Assembly: GCA_033439765.1 (NCBI GenBank)
Contig: JAULSN010000007.1
Coordinates: forward strand, 1,736,001-1,800,000
DNA length: 64,000 bases
Origin: Lasiosphaeria ovina
Taxonomy: Eukaryota; Ascomycota; Sordariomycetes; Sordariales; Lasiosphaeriaceae
Direction of reading: 5' to 3'
How positions within the stretch are numbered: position 1 is the first letter of the stretch; each line of letters starts with the position of its first letter. Both the position numbers and the translations under genes were made by a program. The notes under the pieces are model-generated. The model saw only the letters and a list, made by a program, of their open reading frames with translations, did not search any database and was not told the DNA's origin. This document shows positions 20,955 through 32,226 of the stretch, piece by piece.

Positions 20955-22533
20955 GACCGGGGGGAGCGCCCAGCCGGGAAGCAAGATGAGATGGCCGTCT
21001 AAAAACCTAGACAGCTCCGGCGAAAAGGAGAACCATGGATTCGGGGGCTCTTGCAAAGGCTTGAAAAGAGCTCGCTTAGACGATTGGCCTGGATAGTGCG
21101 CACACGCATGGGCATAATTGGGGGTGCGGGTGCAAATAACAAGCACAGCATGGCTATCTGGATAGACTCGGGGTCTTATTTTCTAGCATGATGTAAAGAT
21201 GACTGGAGTTGGAAGGATTTTGGGTGGGCGGGCAGGGAACCTGACGGTCACGAATAAGAAAAAGGGGCTTTGTTTTGGCTCTTTTTTTTGTCTGTGTGTT
21301 GTATGTTATCTCATGACATGGACTGTGGATCTGGATCTGGATTGGCAAAGCTTGATTCCTTTTCTTCTCCTCTCTCTCTCTCTCTCTGGCTGAGAGGGGT
21401 GATGGATGTACCACTATACTGACTGCGACGCTAGAGAACTACTTAAGGTACACGAGAAGGAAAGGGGAGAAACACCCGGAAAGGTTTTTGTTTTGTCGTG
21501 TTCTTTGTTCTTTAGTATACCCCCCCTTTTTTTCTAAAAAGAAAAAAAAGAAGAAAAAATGAAAAAGGGAGATAAGGTCGAGCAACCATTTCTGTGAGAA
21601 GTGCAGTGCGGCTGTAACTTGTGCATTTCTCTCTCTTATTCTTTTTCTTTCTCTCTCTGTCTCTTTGTCTCGCCCCAATACGATCCTACTATTACTATTG
21701 CTAATCTTCTATTGCTATTGTTATTGCTGAGGCCGACTGGACGTTGAAATAAACATCCATGGCTGCGGGAGCCGTATTACGCCCAGACTGGACCGACGCC
21801 GACGAATAAGCGGCTCGTGGGTGGGTATTTGGCAGGTAGGGATTATTTCCATGTTTTTCCCTTTCTTTCTGGCTTTCTTGGTTTTTTTTTTGGCTCATGC
21901 CTGCCTTCTCAATTACCTGTCCTTTTACTGCGTGGGTACTTTTGCCGTTCTCTTCTTATTTTCTACCTGGATGGTTGATCGTTCCGTTTTTGCCCCCACC
22001 GGTCTCGGGCCTTGTTCTCTTTTTTCTTGCTGGCACAAGGTAGGTATGTTTTCCTTTCCGTGTTTTCAAGCATGGGAACGATCGGAAACCCATAAAAATA
22101 GAAAAGTGAGAGTAAAAATGAAATTAAAAATAAAATCGACTTCAAGTACGGATACCTACTTCGTGGTGTATTATAAACTTTACAGCCCTTTAACCGTCTG
22201 TCTCTAAGCGTTTCGCTCTCCCGGTATATCTGCACGCACGCATGGGAAGGTACGCATGCAACTCGCTGCGTTGTTGAGCCGCAGCTCTGTCCCGTTCGTT
22301 GCACGTTTAGGCAGTGTAGGAAAGAAATGAAGTTGCTTTAGAAACGCCTGCCCGCTGACCGGTGAGTCTACGGAGAGCACATGTTCCCCTGGACCCTCTT
22401 CCCCCCTTTCCCTCTCTCCCTCTCCCATTGCCATCTACGTGGCACACGGTTTTAAAAAAGACCTGTCCCCGCCATCCACAAGCTCGCACACAAACAGACA
22501 TACACACGGCCACGGCCCGTCTCAGCCTACTCC
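20955..22533. other. convergent intergenic region
   Basis: Here are the 3' flanks of the Sel1 gene (+) and the pyruvate carrier gene (-). The DNA is T-rich and low in complexity, with no supported gene. Confidence 0.5.
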
Positions 22534-23245
22534 CTACTGCTTGACCGCCTCATCCAGCTTGGCCGGGAGGGTCTTTTGCGACTGCTGCCACATGACGATG
22601 CGGCTGACCTGCACGATGCCGACGAGGCCGAGGAAGAAGTTGACGGCGGCGAGGCTGAAGGAGATGTGTTAGTTTTGTTTGTCTCTTGTCTCTCTGTAGC
22701 TCGGAAGGAGAGGACCGGCCCCCGTTGGAACAGAAGCGAGAGAGGGCGACAAACAGGTAGTTCTTGGGCTTGATGATCAAGCACCAGCGCGTCCAGATCA
22801 AGCCCGTCATAGTCAGGGCCACGTTCTGGGTCAGCGAGAGCTTCTCGGCGGGGCGCGCAAAGTCAGAGACGCCCGCGAGCACCAGCGCCCATTTCATCAC
22901 GGGTGCCCTGTTTGTTTAAAACGCGTTAGTAAATGCACAACAAGCTTCTGTTTTCATTCAGAGATACGCCCGAGTGGCGAGGGGTGTCGTGTTGTTGCAT
23001 TTTCTACGGAGAGGAACGGCGGGAAAGCGGATGACGCACCAGAAGTGCACCGTCTTGACGCCGATGGGGCTGTTCCACATGCGCTTCGCAAACGACTCGG
23101 GCGCGGCGCCAGCTGTCGACGACGACGATGACGACGACTGCCACCGCTTGGACGTGTTATTGGGGCGCAGGTTCGACCGGAAGAACTGGCTGCTGTTGCG
23201 AAACGCGGGCCGCGCCGCGCGGAAGAGGTTGTGGGTGGGTGCCAT
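22534..23245 (-). CDS. mitochondrial pyruvate carrier subunit (MPC2/MPC3 type)
   Basis: There are three minus-strand exons: 23245-23040, 22907-22755 and 22654-22534 (159 aa). The MPC heterodimer imports pyruvate across the inner mitochondrial membrane. The N-terminus is rich in Arg, Ser and Asn, as in a mitochondrial presequence. The MPC domain shows GVKTVHFWAPVMKWALV, ISDFARPAEKLS-like SDFARPAEKLSLTQN, TGLIWTRWCLIIKPKNY and LAAVNFFLGLVGIVQV. These give the two to three hydrophobic segments expected. All splice junctions preserve conserved motifs. The gene is divergent from the complex I subunit gene, with 689 bases between starts. Confidence 0.93.
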
Positions 23246-23934
23246 GGTGCTGAGTAGGTACTGCTGGTTCAAACGTGTGTCAATGGCTTCGGTTCGGGGC
23301 GTGGTCGTGGCTACCGTAGGTTTTGGTCGGAGGGGTTCGGGGGAGGATCGGCTCGGAGCTCGTCGGGAGCTGTCGGTCGGCCCTTGTTAATGGCTTTTTT
23401 TTTTGCCCCCTATTGTCGCGCCGGCCGGTTAATTAGCTTCCGCGTCTCCAAGTCAATTTCCGGAGGGAGATCCGAGTGCGCTGGCGGCGAGGATGGGCTG
23501 GCTGGCTGCGCCGGAATCGTTTGCGAGATACAGCCCGGTGACTAGTCACGAACAAAAAAAGAGGTCCGATGATGGACGTCAAATCGCCAATCCGTTGGGG
23601 GACAGTCCGGGGATAAGAAGCGGGATTAAGAGCTGTCGGGCCCGTGCGTGATTTGTGCAAACGCCTGTTAGGCCCCTGACATAAACAAGTGCCAGGTTTG
23701 TGCAGTGGAGCAGCCTTGTGCAGCACTTGCAGAAGGGAGCTTTGCCGGTGAGTGGGGCCCCGCTAAAGTATTCAGCCTCATCATCCACTTCGGAGCTCGT
23801 CGTCGTCGTCGTCGCCGTCGCCGCGAAAGCTCACTGCCCGCCCGCCATCAATTGAGAGCCGCCCCGGACACAATTGACCCGCCCTCCGCGCCCGACTGCA
23901 CGCCGAAGCTACGTGCACCAGGCTCCTTGCGACC
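23246..23934. promoter_or_regulatory. bidirectional promoter of two mitochondrial genes
   Basis: This 689-base interval lies between the start codons of the pyruvate carrier and the complex I subunit. It contains a CCAAT box at 23587-23591, a candidate site for the HAP complex that controls respiratory genes in fungi. No gene is seen in it. Co-regulation is inferred. Confidence 0.45.
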
Positions 23935-24495
23935 ATGTCGAGCAAATATGCCTTTACCAAGACTCTGAAGGAGGTCCGCTTCCTCTTCTGCCAGACGGGC
24001 GAGCACAGCGCTGCGACAAGGTACGGATGTCCTCTCTGAAGCCCAGCGCCTCCCCTTGTCCCTCACGAGACGGCTAGACATCGTGCTGACTTTGAATCTA
24101 GGTCCTTCCTCACGCGCGCGTACCCGATCATGAAGAAGAACAACCCCTCGATACCCATCATGCTCCGGGAAGCGGCCGGCACCCAGCCCAAGGTGTACGC
24201 GAGATACGGTCGGTAGCCCCCCCTTGCGCCCGTGCCCTTCTCTCTCTCCACGTCAACCACCGCCATTTCCCACCTTTAGAGACGACCTCTTGCTAATTCT
24301 CTCGCTTTTCCCTTCCAGAGTTTGGCCAAGAAAAGTCGCAGATATTAGAAGGTACGCCATCCATCCCATCTCAAGCCCCTAAAGAGACAAGAAAAAAGCA
24401 AACCTAACGTACCTGAATTCCCCCCCGTCCCCCCAGGCCTGAGCGACAAGCAGATCGAGGAGGCAGTCACAGCGCTTGTCAAGGACAGCGCATAG
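23935..24495 (+). CDS. NDUFA2: NADH:ubiquinone oxidoreductase 10.5 kDa subunit (B8/NDUFA2)
   Basis: There are four exons: 23935-24020, 24102-24208, 24319-24351 and 24437-24495 (94 aa). This is an accessory subunit of the matrix arm of complex I with a thioredoxin-like fold. The sequence shows TLKEVRFLFCQTGEHSAATR, SFLTRAYPIMKKNNPSIPIM, LREAAGTQPKVYARYEFG and the C-terminal LSDKQIEEAVTALVK, all typical. Exon 3 is only 33 nt. All junctions are GT-AG and keep the frame. Confidence 0.94.
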
Positions 24496-25629
24496 AACAA
24501 CGAGCCCCTTTTCCGATGTGTTGCGTCGAGGACGAGGACTACCGGAGCTCAAAGGTCGCGGGAGAGTCGGTGCTCGGGCGTAAACGCCAAACCCGCAAGG
24601 CGTCGGAGGGACCAGGTAAACGTTTATAGACAGACAGCAGCAAAGGGACAAAAAAGACGATAAAATGTAAATATTTGTATACCACTTTGCTCCGGTAAAA
24701 AAAAAACCTTGAGACCTGCTGTGTGTAGTGTAGTCCGGTCTGCGATGGCCCCCTTCTTCGGTTCTTGTCTAGAAGTCCATCCCCTTCCCCCCCCTTTTTT
24801 TTTTAAAAAAAAAGGGGAATCTGTGGGGGTAGAGTTGTTAACTGTGTAGGATGAGGAGAAACACAGGTACGGAAAAGGAGTATCCCCGTAGTCTCTTATT
24901 CCAGCCACTCCAAGCCCCGCCTAGTTAACTCCCCGGCATTGCAAGAAAACAAAGCGAGAGCTTGGCCATGACTTTTCAGCCAAGATTTCGCTTTTTTCAT
25001 CTCAATTTTGGATAATAAAAACGGTGCTGGCTGATCTGGGAGCACCGAAATTATTTAAATTTCTTTTTGAAAATACTAATGGGTGAATCACTCCCTATGG
25101 TATAATATTGAAGTCGATAACTAAGGCTCTTCAGTGTGCTAGCAGAGGCGGGCACCCTCCTAGGCGTCAATGGTACCAAATGATAGTCAACTGTGACAGG
25201 TAAACAGAATTGCGCCTCGATAATCTACCTACCCACCCCTCCAGAGTCGGCGGGTAATATGTATGCAAAGAATACCTAGTTTACAAGCTAACGTCTAAAA
25301 ATAATTTGCTTTGCTCGATAAACCCGTCCTCCCAAACCACCCGCCTTGCTGTTGTCATAATTTTCTAAATCGTAGCCCATATCGGTATTTGTTCATGTAA
25401 TGCTCGCCCTCGCCGCCCTGTAATTAACCATCAACTCGGCAGCAACAGCTTAGACTTCTTCTCGCTCATGGGAAACAACATGTCTCCAAACCGACCCGCC
25501 ACAGCATTACAAGCCCTAGAATGTCGCAGGCTACGAGCCATCTAGCTCAGTAGGCGTCCCTGCACGCCCAGCATGTGCGGTCGGCTCCCCTTCGCTCATG
25601 TCCTACATCAGGTTGCCGAGGAAGCGGAT
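24496..25629. other. convergent intergenic region
   Basis: The region holds 3' flanks of the complex I subunit gene and of the FHA-kinase pseudogene. Part of it (24960-25420) is AT-richer than its surroundings. No gene is supported. Confidence 0.5.
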
Positions 25630-27742
25630 CTAGTCCGACACGGCTCCGTCGGACACATCCAGGGCCGCTGCCGGCGCACCGGGGCTGTTAGGCAAGGGCG
25701 CTGGTGCCCGCCGTGGGTCGTTGTACCGGTCCGTGAGCACGACCGACGACGAGTCGCCAGCCGCGCCGTCGACAGGCCCTTGCAGAACTGGCTGGACGTG
25801 GACGGTTGAACCGAACCTGCTCTTGCTCCACTCCGAGTCGTTTTCCTGCCCGAGATAGGACCCGACGTGGAGGGGGTGGAGCGGGTTCGGGAACTTGTTC
25901 AACATATACTCAAGCTCTTCGTTTGTGATCTGTCTTCGGCTCGCGGGTTGGTACAGCGACTCTGTCACCCGCGATGTCTTCCGGCTCGCACTCAACGGCG
26001 GGGGAGACGCTAGACGGGGCGTGGTTTCTCGGTCGCCCGACGCGAGGTTGGTCAACGTCAACTCGTCTTCCTGGGCGAGGGCGGAAGGTGTTGGCCGCAG
26101 CGTCGACGTCGGAGTTGGCGTTGAGAGGCAAGGCGATACTTCGAGCTGCTGCGTCTCCTTCCAGCATCTGTGGGCCGAATAGCGAGGCTGCGGGTCAATG
26201 ACCAGCATGGCCCTCGACAGAAATGCAAGCAGGGGGCAATACGAAATCTCTACCTGGGCACAGAGAGCCGCCACGATTTGGTCAGTCCACCTCAGTCCGT
26301 CGAACGGCTGTGACCTGCGGAACTCTGGAAGATGGTGCGCGCATTCAAAAATAACCACGCCAAGGGACCAAATATCGACGGCCGAATCGTAACTCTGATG
26401 CCTGAAGATCTCCGGAGCCGCGTAGAGCCGCGTGCCACAGAACGTATTCAAGTAGTCCTGGCTCTCCTTGGACAGGCCAAAGTCGGAGAGCTTGATGTGG
26501 AGGGGATCTCGCAACTGTACGAGGATGTTTCCCGGCTTGATGTCTCGATGGACGATTGGATCCTCTCGCTCGTGGAGATGTCGCAGGGCGGATAGGCCTT
26601 GACGAAGAATCTCTAAGCTCTCCTAGAGTGAGAACCCTTCCACGCCGGCCTGGTCTTCCAGGGTCCCGAGAGGGACGTACTCAAGGACCAGTTCTGGAAC
26701 TGGTGCCGCCGTTGAATATTCGAGGATGTACTGCACGATGTTATCCTGGCAAGGGTTAATAACAATCTACCTCTCAGGGGAGATATGACCAACGTACATG
26801 GCTAATTTGGTCTTGGAGTTTGAGCTCCATCACCAGAGTCCCATAGGAATGCTTTGCAAGAGGTCTCTTGGCGGCATAATAGCGCCCAGTACTAACGTCC
26901 CAGACCCGGGTCACCACAGCCTGAGCCCCTCTTCCGAGTTCCTTGTCGTCGACTAGGATAGGGGCTACTCCGCTAGGAGTTTGTGCTCCGCTGCGTGTTG
27001 CTGTGGAGCCCATGCTCTGGAAGCCGAGCCCGTTGAATGAAAGCTCATTGAGAGTCGCCGTAGCACCGCTACGGAACTGAGCAACCTTCTGCTGGTACTG
27101 GATTGACGTGGTGTCGTGCTGAGCGACGACGATCTCGAAGATCAAGTTTTCGTGGAACTCAATATTGATTGAGCGGTTCTCATGTGTGAATTCGTCGCCA
27201 CCGAGGATCCAGGTAGAATTTAGGCGCTTCTCTCCTCCTTGCCCGTCGTAAGTGACCGCAGTCCCATGCTTCTTCTTTCGACCGCCGGGGCCTTGCAAGT
27301 CTCTCAAGATGAGGCGGCCTCGGTCATCAAAGGTGAGGGCACACTGCAGAGCAGCAAGACCTTCCAGACTGTCCCGCATCGGCAGGACAATGTCGGCAGT
27401 TGAGCTGGTCCCGAAGACCAAGCCGATTCGGTGTTTCCGTTGGTCGTCGAACTTGATCTTGAGGCAAGGCATGTATTCATAAGCCCTCTGATTGGTTTTG
27501 CGGCTGTTGTTGTTCTTTTTGTGGTTGCTGTTGGTGTTGTAGTTGTCGACGCCAACGCCGTCACCGTCGCCGTCACCGTCTCCATCATCTGTCAGGGGCG
27601 ACGGAGGGCGAGTCCGATCCTCGCGGAGCGGTTCAACACGCCGGGACGCATTCTCGGGCATGGAAATCGTGCGTGATTCATTGGCAAGAATATGAGATTT
27701 TCCGGCAGGGTACAACAGGGCAATAAGGTTTGGGTCAGCCAT
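25630..27742 (-). pseudogene. FHA-domain protein kinase with one premature stop
   Basis: There are two minus-strand exons, 27742-26798 and 26745-25630, giving 686 codons plus the terminal stop. An FHA-like domain (about residues 95-200; LVFGTSSTADIVLP) lacks the usual GR and S-x-x-H residues. A Ser/Thr kinase domain follows: ELGRGAQAVVTRVWDVSTG (glycine loop), AAKRPL (ATP Lys), DNIVQYILEYS, VLEYVPLGTLEDQ, then HRDIKPGNIL, KLSDFGLSK, GTRLYAAPEIF and DIWSLGVVIFE. A TAG at 26625-26623 (codon 356) interrupts the frame between the hinge and the catalytic loop; everything after it is well preserved and in the same frame. CAG to TAG would be a RIP-type change. The product would be FHA plus kinase N-lobe only, unless the stop is read through, spliced out or a sequencing error. 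Fungal FHA kinases of this type are variable in number. Role unknown. Confidence 0.8.
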
Positions 27743-28279
27743 TTTTGGCAACTGATGTGTCTTCCGGGAATCGTGGAAAACGTGTTAAGAGAGTTGACTG
27801 TTGCGACACGCCGCCTGGCTGACTCTTGAACCCTCTTAAAGGCCCGGTCGGGTCATCCAGGCAGCCACTGGATATGATATAGGTGTGCACATCTCCAGCA
27901 TCACTTTGCTTGGGCGGAGATAGAACCTAAAACAAGGAAATAGAAGGTGCGTCAGTCAAAAAGAAGCCGTGCGCACTTGTCACGACGACTCACAGTGCAC
28001 CTTTCAGAATTACCTAGCTTTATGTAGTACGGAAACGGAAAATAAGTCTTTGTTTCTGACTGGCAGCTGACTGCATCCAAACCTGATTGGCCCATTTGGC
28101 GACAAAGAACACCCAAGATGTAAGTCGCACAGTCGCCTTTCGTCTTCTCCTTGATAAAGGCAGCCATGGGGCGCTTCTTCTGCGCGACGCTTCGCAGCTC
28201 GCATTCTGCATGCACAGTATCAGTATCCTACGAGGTCACTTTGGAGAGCGCGTCCTGGACCGACCAATCCAGACTTTTG
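27743..28279. promoter_or_regulatory. shared promoter of FHA-kinase and its divergent neighbour
   Basis: This interval of 537 bases between two divergent starts has no supported gene. ORFs across 27952-28215 resemble nothing known. Confidence 0.45.
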
Positions 28280-30104
28280 ATGGCCCGACGCCTATCCCCC
28301 ACCAAACCCCAGGCCATGGAGATCCAAAAGCTGTATGCGCGCGAAATTATCGCCTACAATGACGAGGAACTGGACCGCTATCTTGAAGAGAACAGACGGT
28401 CAGCCGCCGCTGCGATGCCACACCCCGTGTTTGCCTTCTGACGTCAAGTTGAACACAGGCACGTCTCTGTTCACGATCCGCAGAATCTAACCGAGTCCTT
28501 CATTCAGCGATTGAGGTGACTGGCTCCGCTGTTTCCCCAACTCCTGGCTCTTCTAACAGTCAGGCAGGGATCGGGTTAGCCCAAACAACCAGGTCCAGTC
28601 TCGCCCCGTTGATCTCGACCAAGTTTCAGCAAGATTGCTTCAGGCAATCACCTTCGACCAGATGCCGGTCGAGGGGCATGGCGACTCACCAGCCGAGTCT
28701 TCATCCTCGTACGATTCAGAGTATGAGCTCCAGCGCGATATCAAGTGGGAAAGGGAGTCCTACGATGAACTTGTCGGCGATGGTGCGCATCCTTGGTACC
28801 CAATCCACATGATGGAAGACATCGCTAGGAATCCGCAAAATTACCGCGAGCTCTTGCGTTTCGCAAGGCCAAATAAATGGGATTTGATCGGACAGCAGTT
28901 GGTGCGCTGGAGACGATTCCGCGAGTGGCAGGCGGACATGAGAACCAGATACAAAGGGCGCATTTCGGTTCTGACCCAGCGAGTCAAGGCATTTTTCAAC
29001 AAACGTTCAATTGCGGTGCCGGTCGAGTTCAGCTTTGACGAAGACCCAAAGCAACAAGACAAGCTAACGACATGGATCGAATTCCTAGCTTGCGAGCATG
29101 ACTCTTACAAGAATCGCTACGGTCAAAACAAGAATTTGGCCAAGTGGTACCGCAAACAGTGGGAGACGCTCCTGGAATCGGGAGTGGTGAAACCTCACGA
29201 GACAGAGACGTTTATCCTAAATGAATCTAGGCCTCAACGCGAGATGGAAATGGGGCAGGCGAATGACACCGTTGAATCTGCAAAGGCGGCTTTGTTGTCG
29301 GCCCAGCAGGCCATTGATCCAGCGAGGCCTTCATCTGCTGCTCAGAAGAGGCTAGCGGCGGCGGAGGCCAATCTCGACTCAGCGGAGCAAGGAATGGCAC
29401 GGACCAAGCACCGGAATGATCTTATCCGCAGATTCATCAGTGACACCTTTTCATACCGGCGTGATGTGAAAAGCGCAGAGGGCCATACAATCTTGCTCGA
29501 GTTCATCCAAGGCCGAATCCCAGTGATTCAGTTGGAGTTGGAATCCAAGGCTGTTGAGGGCAGTTCGGAAGGTCAAAAGCGGAAGATCGAGCCCAAGCTG
29601 GGTCAAGACGAGGCCATAGAAAGTCGAAGTCCCAAGAGGCAGAAGCCCAAAACTTCGGATGAACAGAGCCACGGCGACACGGTTGAAGATACACGGCTCT
29701 CCAGGCGGCCGTCTGTGGAACCTCCTTCCCACCCCGAAATAGTACAGGATACGGCGACGGCCACCCAGCTACCACAGGAGTCTGAGGTTCCCGAGAAGAG
29801 GAGAAGAAGCGGCAAGAAGCAAGGCAGTGAACCATCAATCGCGCCCCTTCGTCGCAGTGCACGAATCGCAGCCCGTCAAGAGCCATCCAAGAAACCCGCT
29901 GTGCCAGCTAGCCCGGGTCGGGGCATCCGACAACGATCACGCAAGGCTAGAAAAGCACCAGCACCGACCACAGGTCCTCAAAATCGGCAAGCAAAAGCCC
30001 GGGCCGCGAAGTCATCAGGCCAACCGTCGGCTGAAGCCAATACCGCGGGTGAGTTGTCGAAACCGGCACGCGTTTCCCAGAGAGCCCGCCGTAAAGCGAG
30101 ATGA
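28280..30104 (+). CDS. basic, probably nuclear fungal protein of unknown function
   Basis: I infer three exons: 28280-28398, 28459-28515 and 28580-30104 (566 aa). Exon 1 encodes MARRLSPTKPQAMEIQKLYA and an acidic helix ending DRYLEENRR. Exon 2 adds DPQNLTESFIQRL. Exon 3 begins SPNNQVQSRPVDLDQVSARL. A central region (about 85-290) is rich in Trp, Arg and Tyr: PWYPIHMMEDIARNPQNYRE, WRRFREWQ and WIEFLACEHDSYKNRY. A probable coiled coil follows (about 290-350). The C-terminal third is very basic, with NLS-like SPKRQKPK, RRSARIAARQ and KARKAPAP. The acceptor at 28579 (GGTTAG) is the only one I found that keeps both frame and sequence. I do not recognise an assigned function. It is divergent from the FHA-kinase gene, which may point to a shared task. 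Confidence 0.75.
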
Positions 30105-31719
30105 GTGAAGGGCGTGCTTTTCAGCATTCGAATCGCCGTAAGATGTGGCTTATACCCATCATCGGGCATATAACTCAAAGAGATAATACTGGGTGAGCGG
30201 CCTTGAACGGTTTGACATGGGCGTTTCTAAGGAGATGGGCGTTTTATGACATTCTATAACCAGGTATTAACGATTGCCAATTCTTTTTTGTGTGGGCTAT
30301 AGTTTGCGCACATTTTCGACATTTCGGAAGGACTTCCTCTTAAGCAGCCAAACAACGCCACATGCAAGCTCGCCTTTGTAGCTTGCCTGACCTTCACTTC
30401 AGACTCTGGTGGCTTTTAAGAGTGTTTAGATACCTCCAGGTCAATACCAGAGAATAAAATATCCACGCAAACCAAGGATTATCAATTACTAAACCCGTCT
30501 TGACCCGAGGTTCAGAGCAGCCGCGTCACGCCGCGTTACCTTCCTAGGTTCCTGCATACCTTGAGGCTGTGGTTAGATTGTCCATGTTCAAAAATAGGGG
30601 TAGACAGAAGGGATGCCCCCCAAGGTTTGGAATCCCTTCCCTCAAACAGAAAAGTGTCATTGGCCAATCGCTGCGGCCGGGCTGGTTTGTGAGAACGAAG
30701 GCACGGTGAAATGTCATCCACTGAAGTGCCAGCACCGGAACGCCCCCGTTCAGGCGGTTGGTTGGCTCGGTAGCGGCAAGAGTCAGCGGGCGGGGGCGGG
30801 GGGTGCGTTTCAGGGCGCGGCAAAGCCAAGCTTCACCGGGGAAACGACTGGGCCACAGGAAACCGCCAGCGACTGTCGAATTAGGGCCCCGAACGGGTTT
30901 CGCATCGGCGTCAATCACGGCGGCAGGTCAGTCTCGTTAGCCGCAACCCACTTGCCAATCATGCAGATCATGAGCACTACCAAGCTGCACCCCGCACAGC
31001 CCACACGCACGCACACACACACGCACACGCACACGCACACGCACACGCACACGCCAGCCTATCCATCAACATGAACCTTCCGTGATAGCCAACACGGCAA
31101 GGATGCGTAATGGACACGCAAATTTATCTCGTTGGCTGCTGAACTAGGCAGGATGCAGAGTATGGATGTGCACCGCCGAGCACTGGCATCTCGACAGCCA
31201 GAAATGGAACGCTCGGGGCTGTGGCCAGCCAGGTTCCATATGAAAGGAGTTTCCGGGACGACCTCCCGTTTTTCTTGTCTTGAACTGTTCTTCTTTTCAT
31301 ACTGTTTCCTTTCTTTTCCTTTCCTCATACACTGCCTGCACAGAGTTCTGGAACTTTGTCCCCGTCATCGTCTCTCCTCGCAACTCCTAAAGTCTATTCA
31401 CCCCTCCCCCCCTGAGATCCCTCCTTGGCGTTTCCTACCGCCAGATCTCGAACCACAAGACCCAAAGGCAGCGCCGTTTGATCGTCTGGGGAGCTGACTA
31501 CATACCTACATATTGCACCTCCATACCTCCCGCCTCGCACACTGCACGCTCTTATTCCCGCAGACTGTTATTGCTCGCTTCTGCTTTATTTTATCTCATC
31601 GTCTCTTTTTTCTTCCATAAAAAGAAAAAAACCTCACGAGCTTCCCCGGTTGTGTAGACGGCGACTGGATTCTGCACTCGTCAAATCTGTTCACGCCTCC
31701 CTCTGTCTCTGCCGAAACT
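30105..31719. other. intergenic region with CA-type microsatellite
   Basis: I can support no gene here. ORFs at 30536-31497 lie on both strands and look random. The 31260-31710 segment is pyrimidine-rich, probably promoter and 5' leader of the next gene. Confidence 0.5.
31001..31053 (+). repeat. (AC)n / (ACGCAC)n microsatellite
   Basis: A run of alternating CA dinucleotides has regularly spaced CG interruptions in units of ACGCAC. Confidence 0.9.
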
Positions 31720-32226
31720 ATGTCGAAAATCTTCAGGCGCATGTCCTGGGTGGCGCCGGTTACAGAGGAGGAGGAGGAGGAGGACCCGCACTCGGCATAC
31801 CTGTCGCTGCTGGACGCCAGCCGACGCGACGAGCAGCAGGAGAGCGACGACTTCGACTACTTTGCCGCCGCCAACACGGCCAAGACGCAGCGGCGGCGGC
31901 CGTCGTCGCGGCAGCGGTACAAGCACCAGAGGGCGCGGTCGAACGACTCGTCCAAGTCGTGGCTCAGCTCCGTCGAGACGCCGACGTCGTCATCGTCGTG
32001 GCTGGGCGACAGAGGCCGCCCGTTCCGGAAGCTCGTCAAGGAGCCCGGCGTCGGCTCCGCCCGGCCCTCGTTCTCTCTCGAGCTCCCCGAAGAGGACAGC
32101 GACGCCGAGAGGGTCGTCAACCCCCCCAGCAGCAGCAGCAGCGGCGGCGGTGGCGTCGTGCGGCGGCAGCTCTCCAGACTGAAGGTCATGTGCCGGAAGG
32201 GAATGAAACTCACGCCTGGCGTGTGA
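31720..32226 (+). CDS. hypothetical protein, 168 aa
   Basis: This is a single-exon frame starting MSKIFRRMSWVAPVTEEEEE and ending RLKVMCRKGMKLTPGV. It is Ser-, Arg- and acidic-rich and mostly disordered, with poly-Glu near residue 18 and poly-Ser/Gly near 145-155. There is no signal peptide, membrane span or domain I recognise. The start context (AAACTATGTCG) is acceptable, and a pyrimidine-rich leader precedes it. Overlapping ORFs on both strands (31650-32357 +, 31857-32213 -) are alternatives, but they have poorer, Arg- or Val-rich composition. The balance of residues and the compact basic C-terminus favour this frame. Confidence 0.6.
   Translation: MSKIFRRMSWVAPVTEEEEEEDPHSAYLSLLDASRRDEQQESDDFDYFAAANTAKTQRRRPSSRQRYKHQRARSNDSSKSWLSSVETPTSSSSWLGDRGRPFRKLVKEPGVGSARPSFSLELPEEDSDAERVVNPPSSSSSGGGGVVRRQLSRLKVMCRKGMKLTPGV

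Noticed and set aside
26623..26685. A 58-nt intron (GTACGT to CTCTAG) that would remove the kinase stop
   Set aside because: It would delete the hinge and the following conserved YVPLGTLEDQ block, which is normally coding in kinases of this kind.
28516..28812. 98-codon ORF at the start of the unknown basic protein
   Set aside because: It is in another frame. The SRPVDLDQVSARLLQ frame continues into the long conserved exon and is reached by a proper splice.
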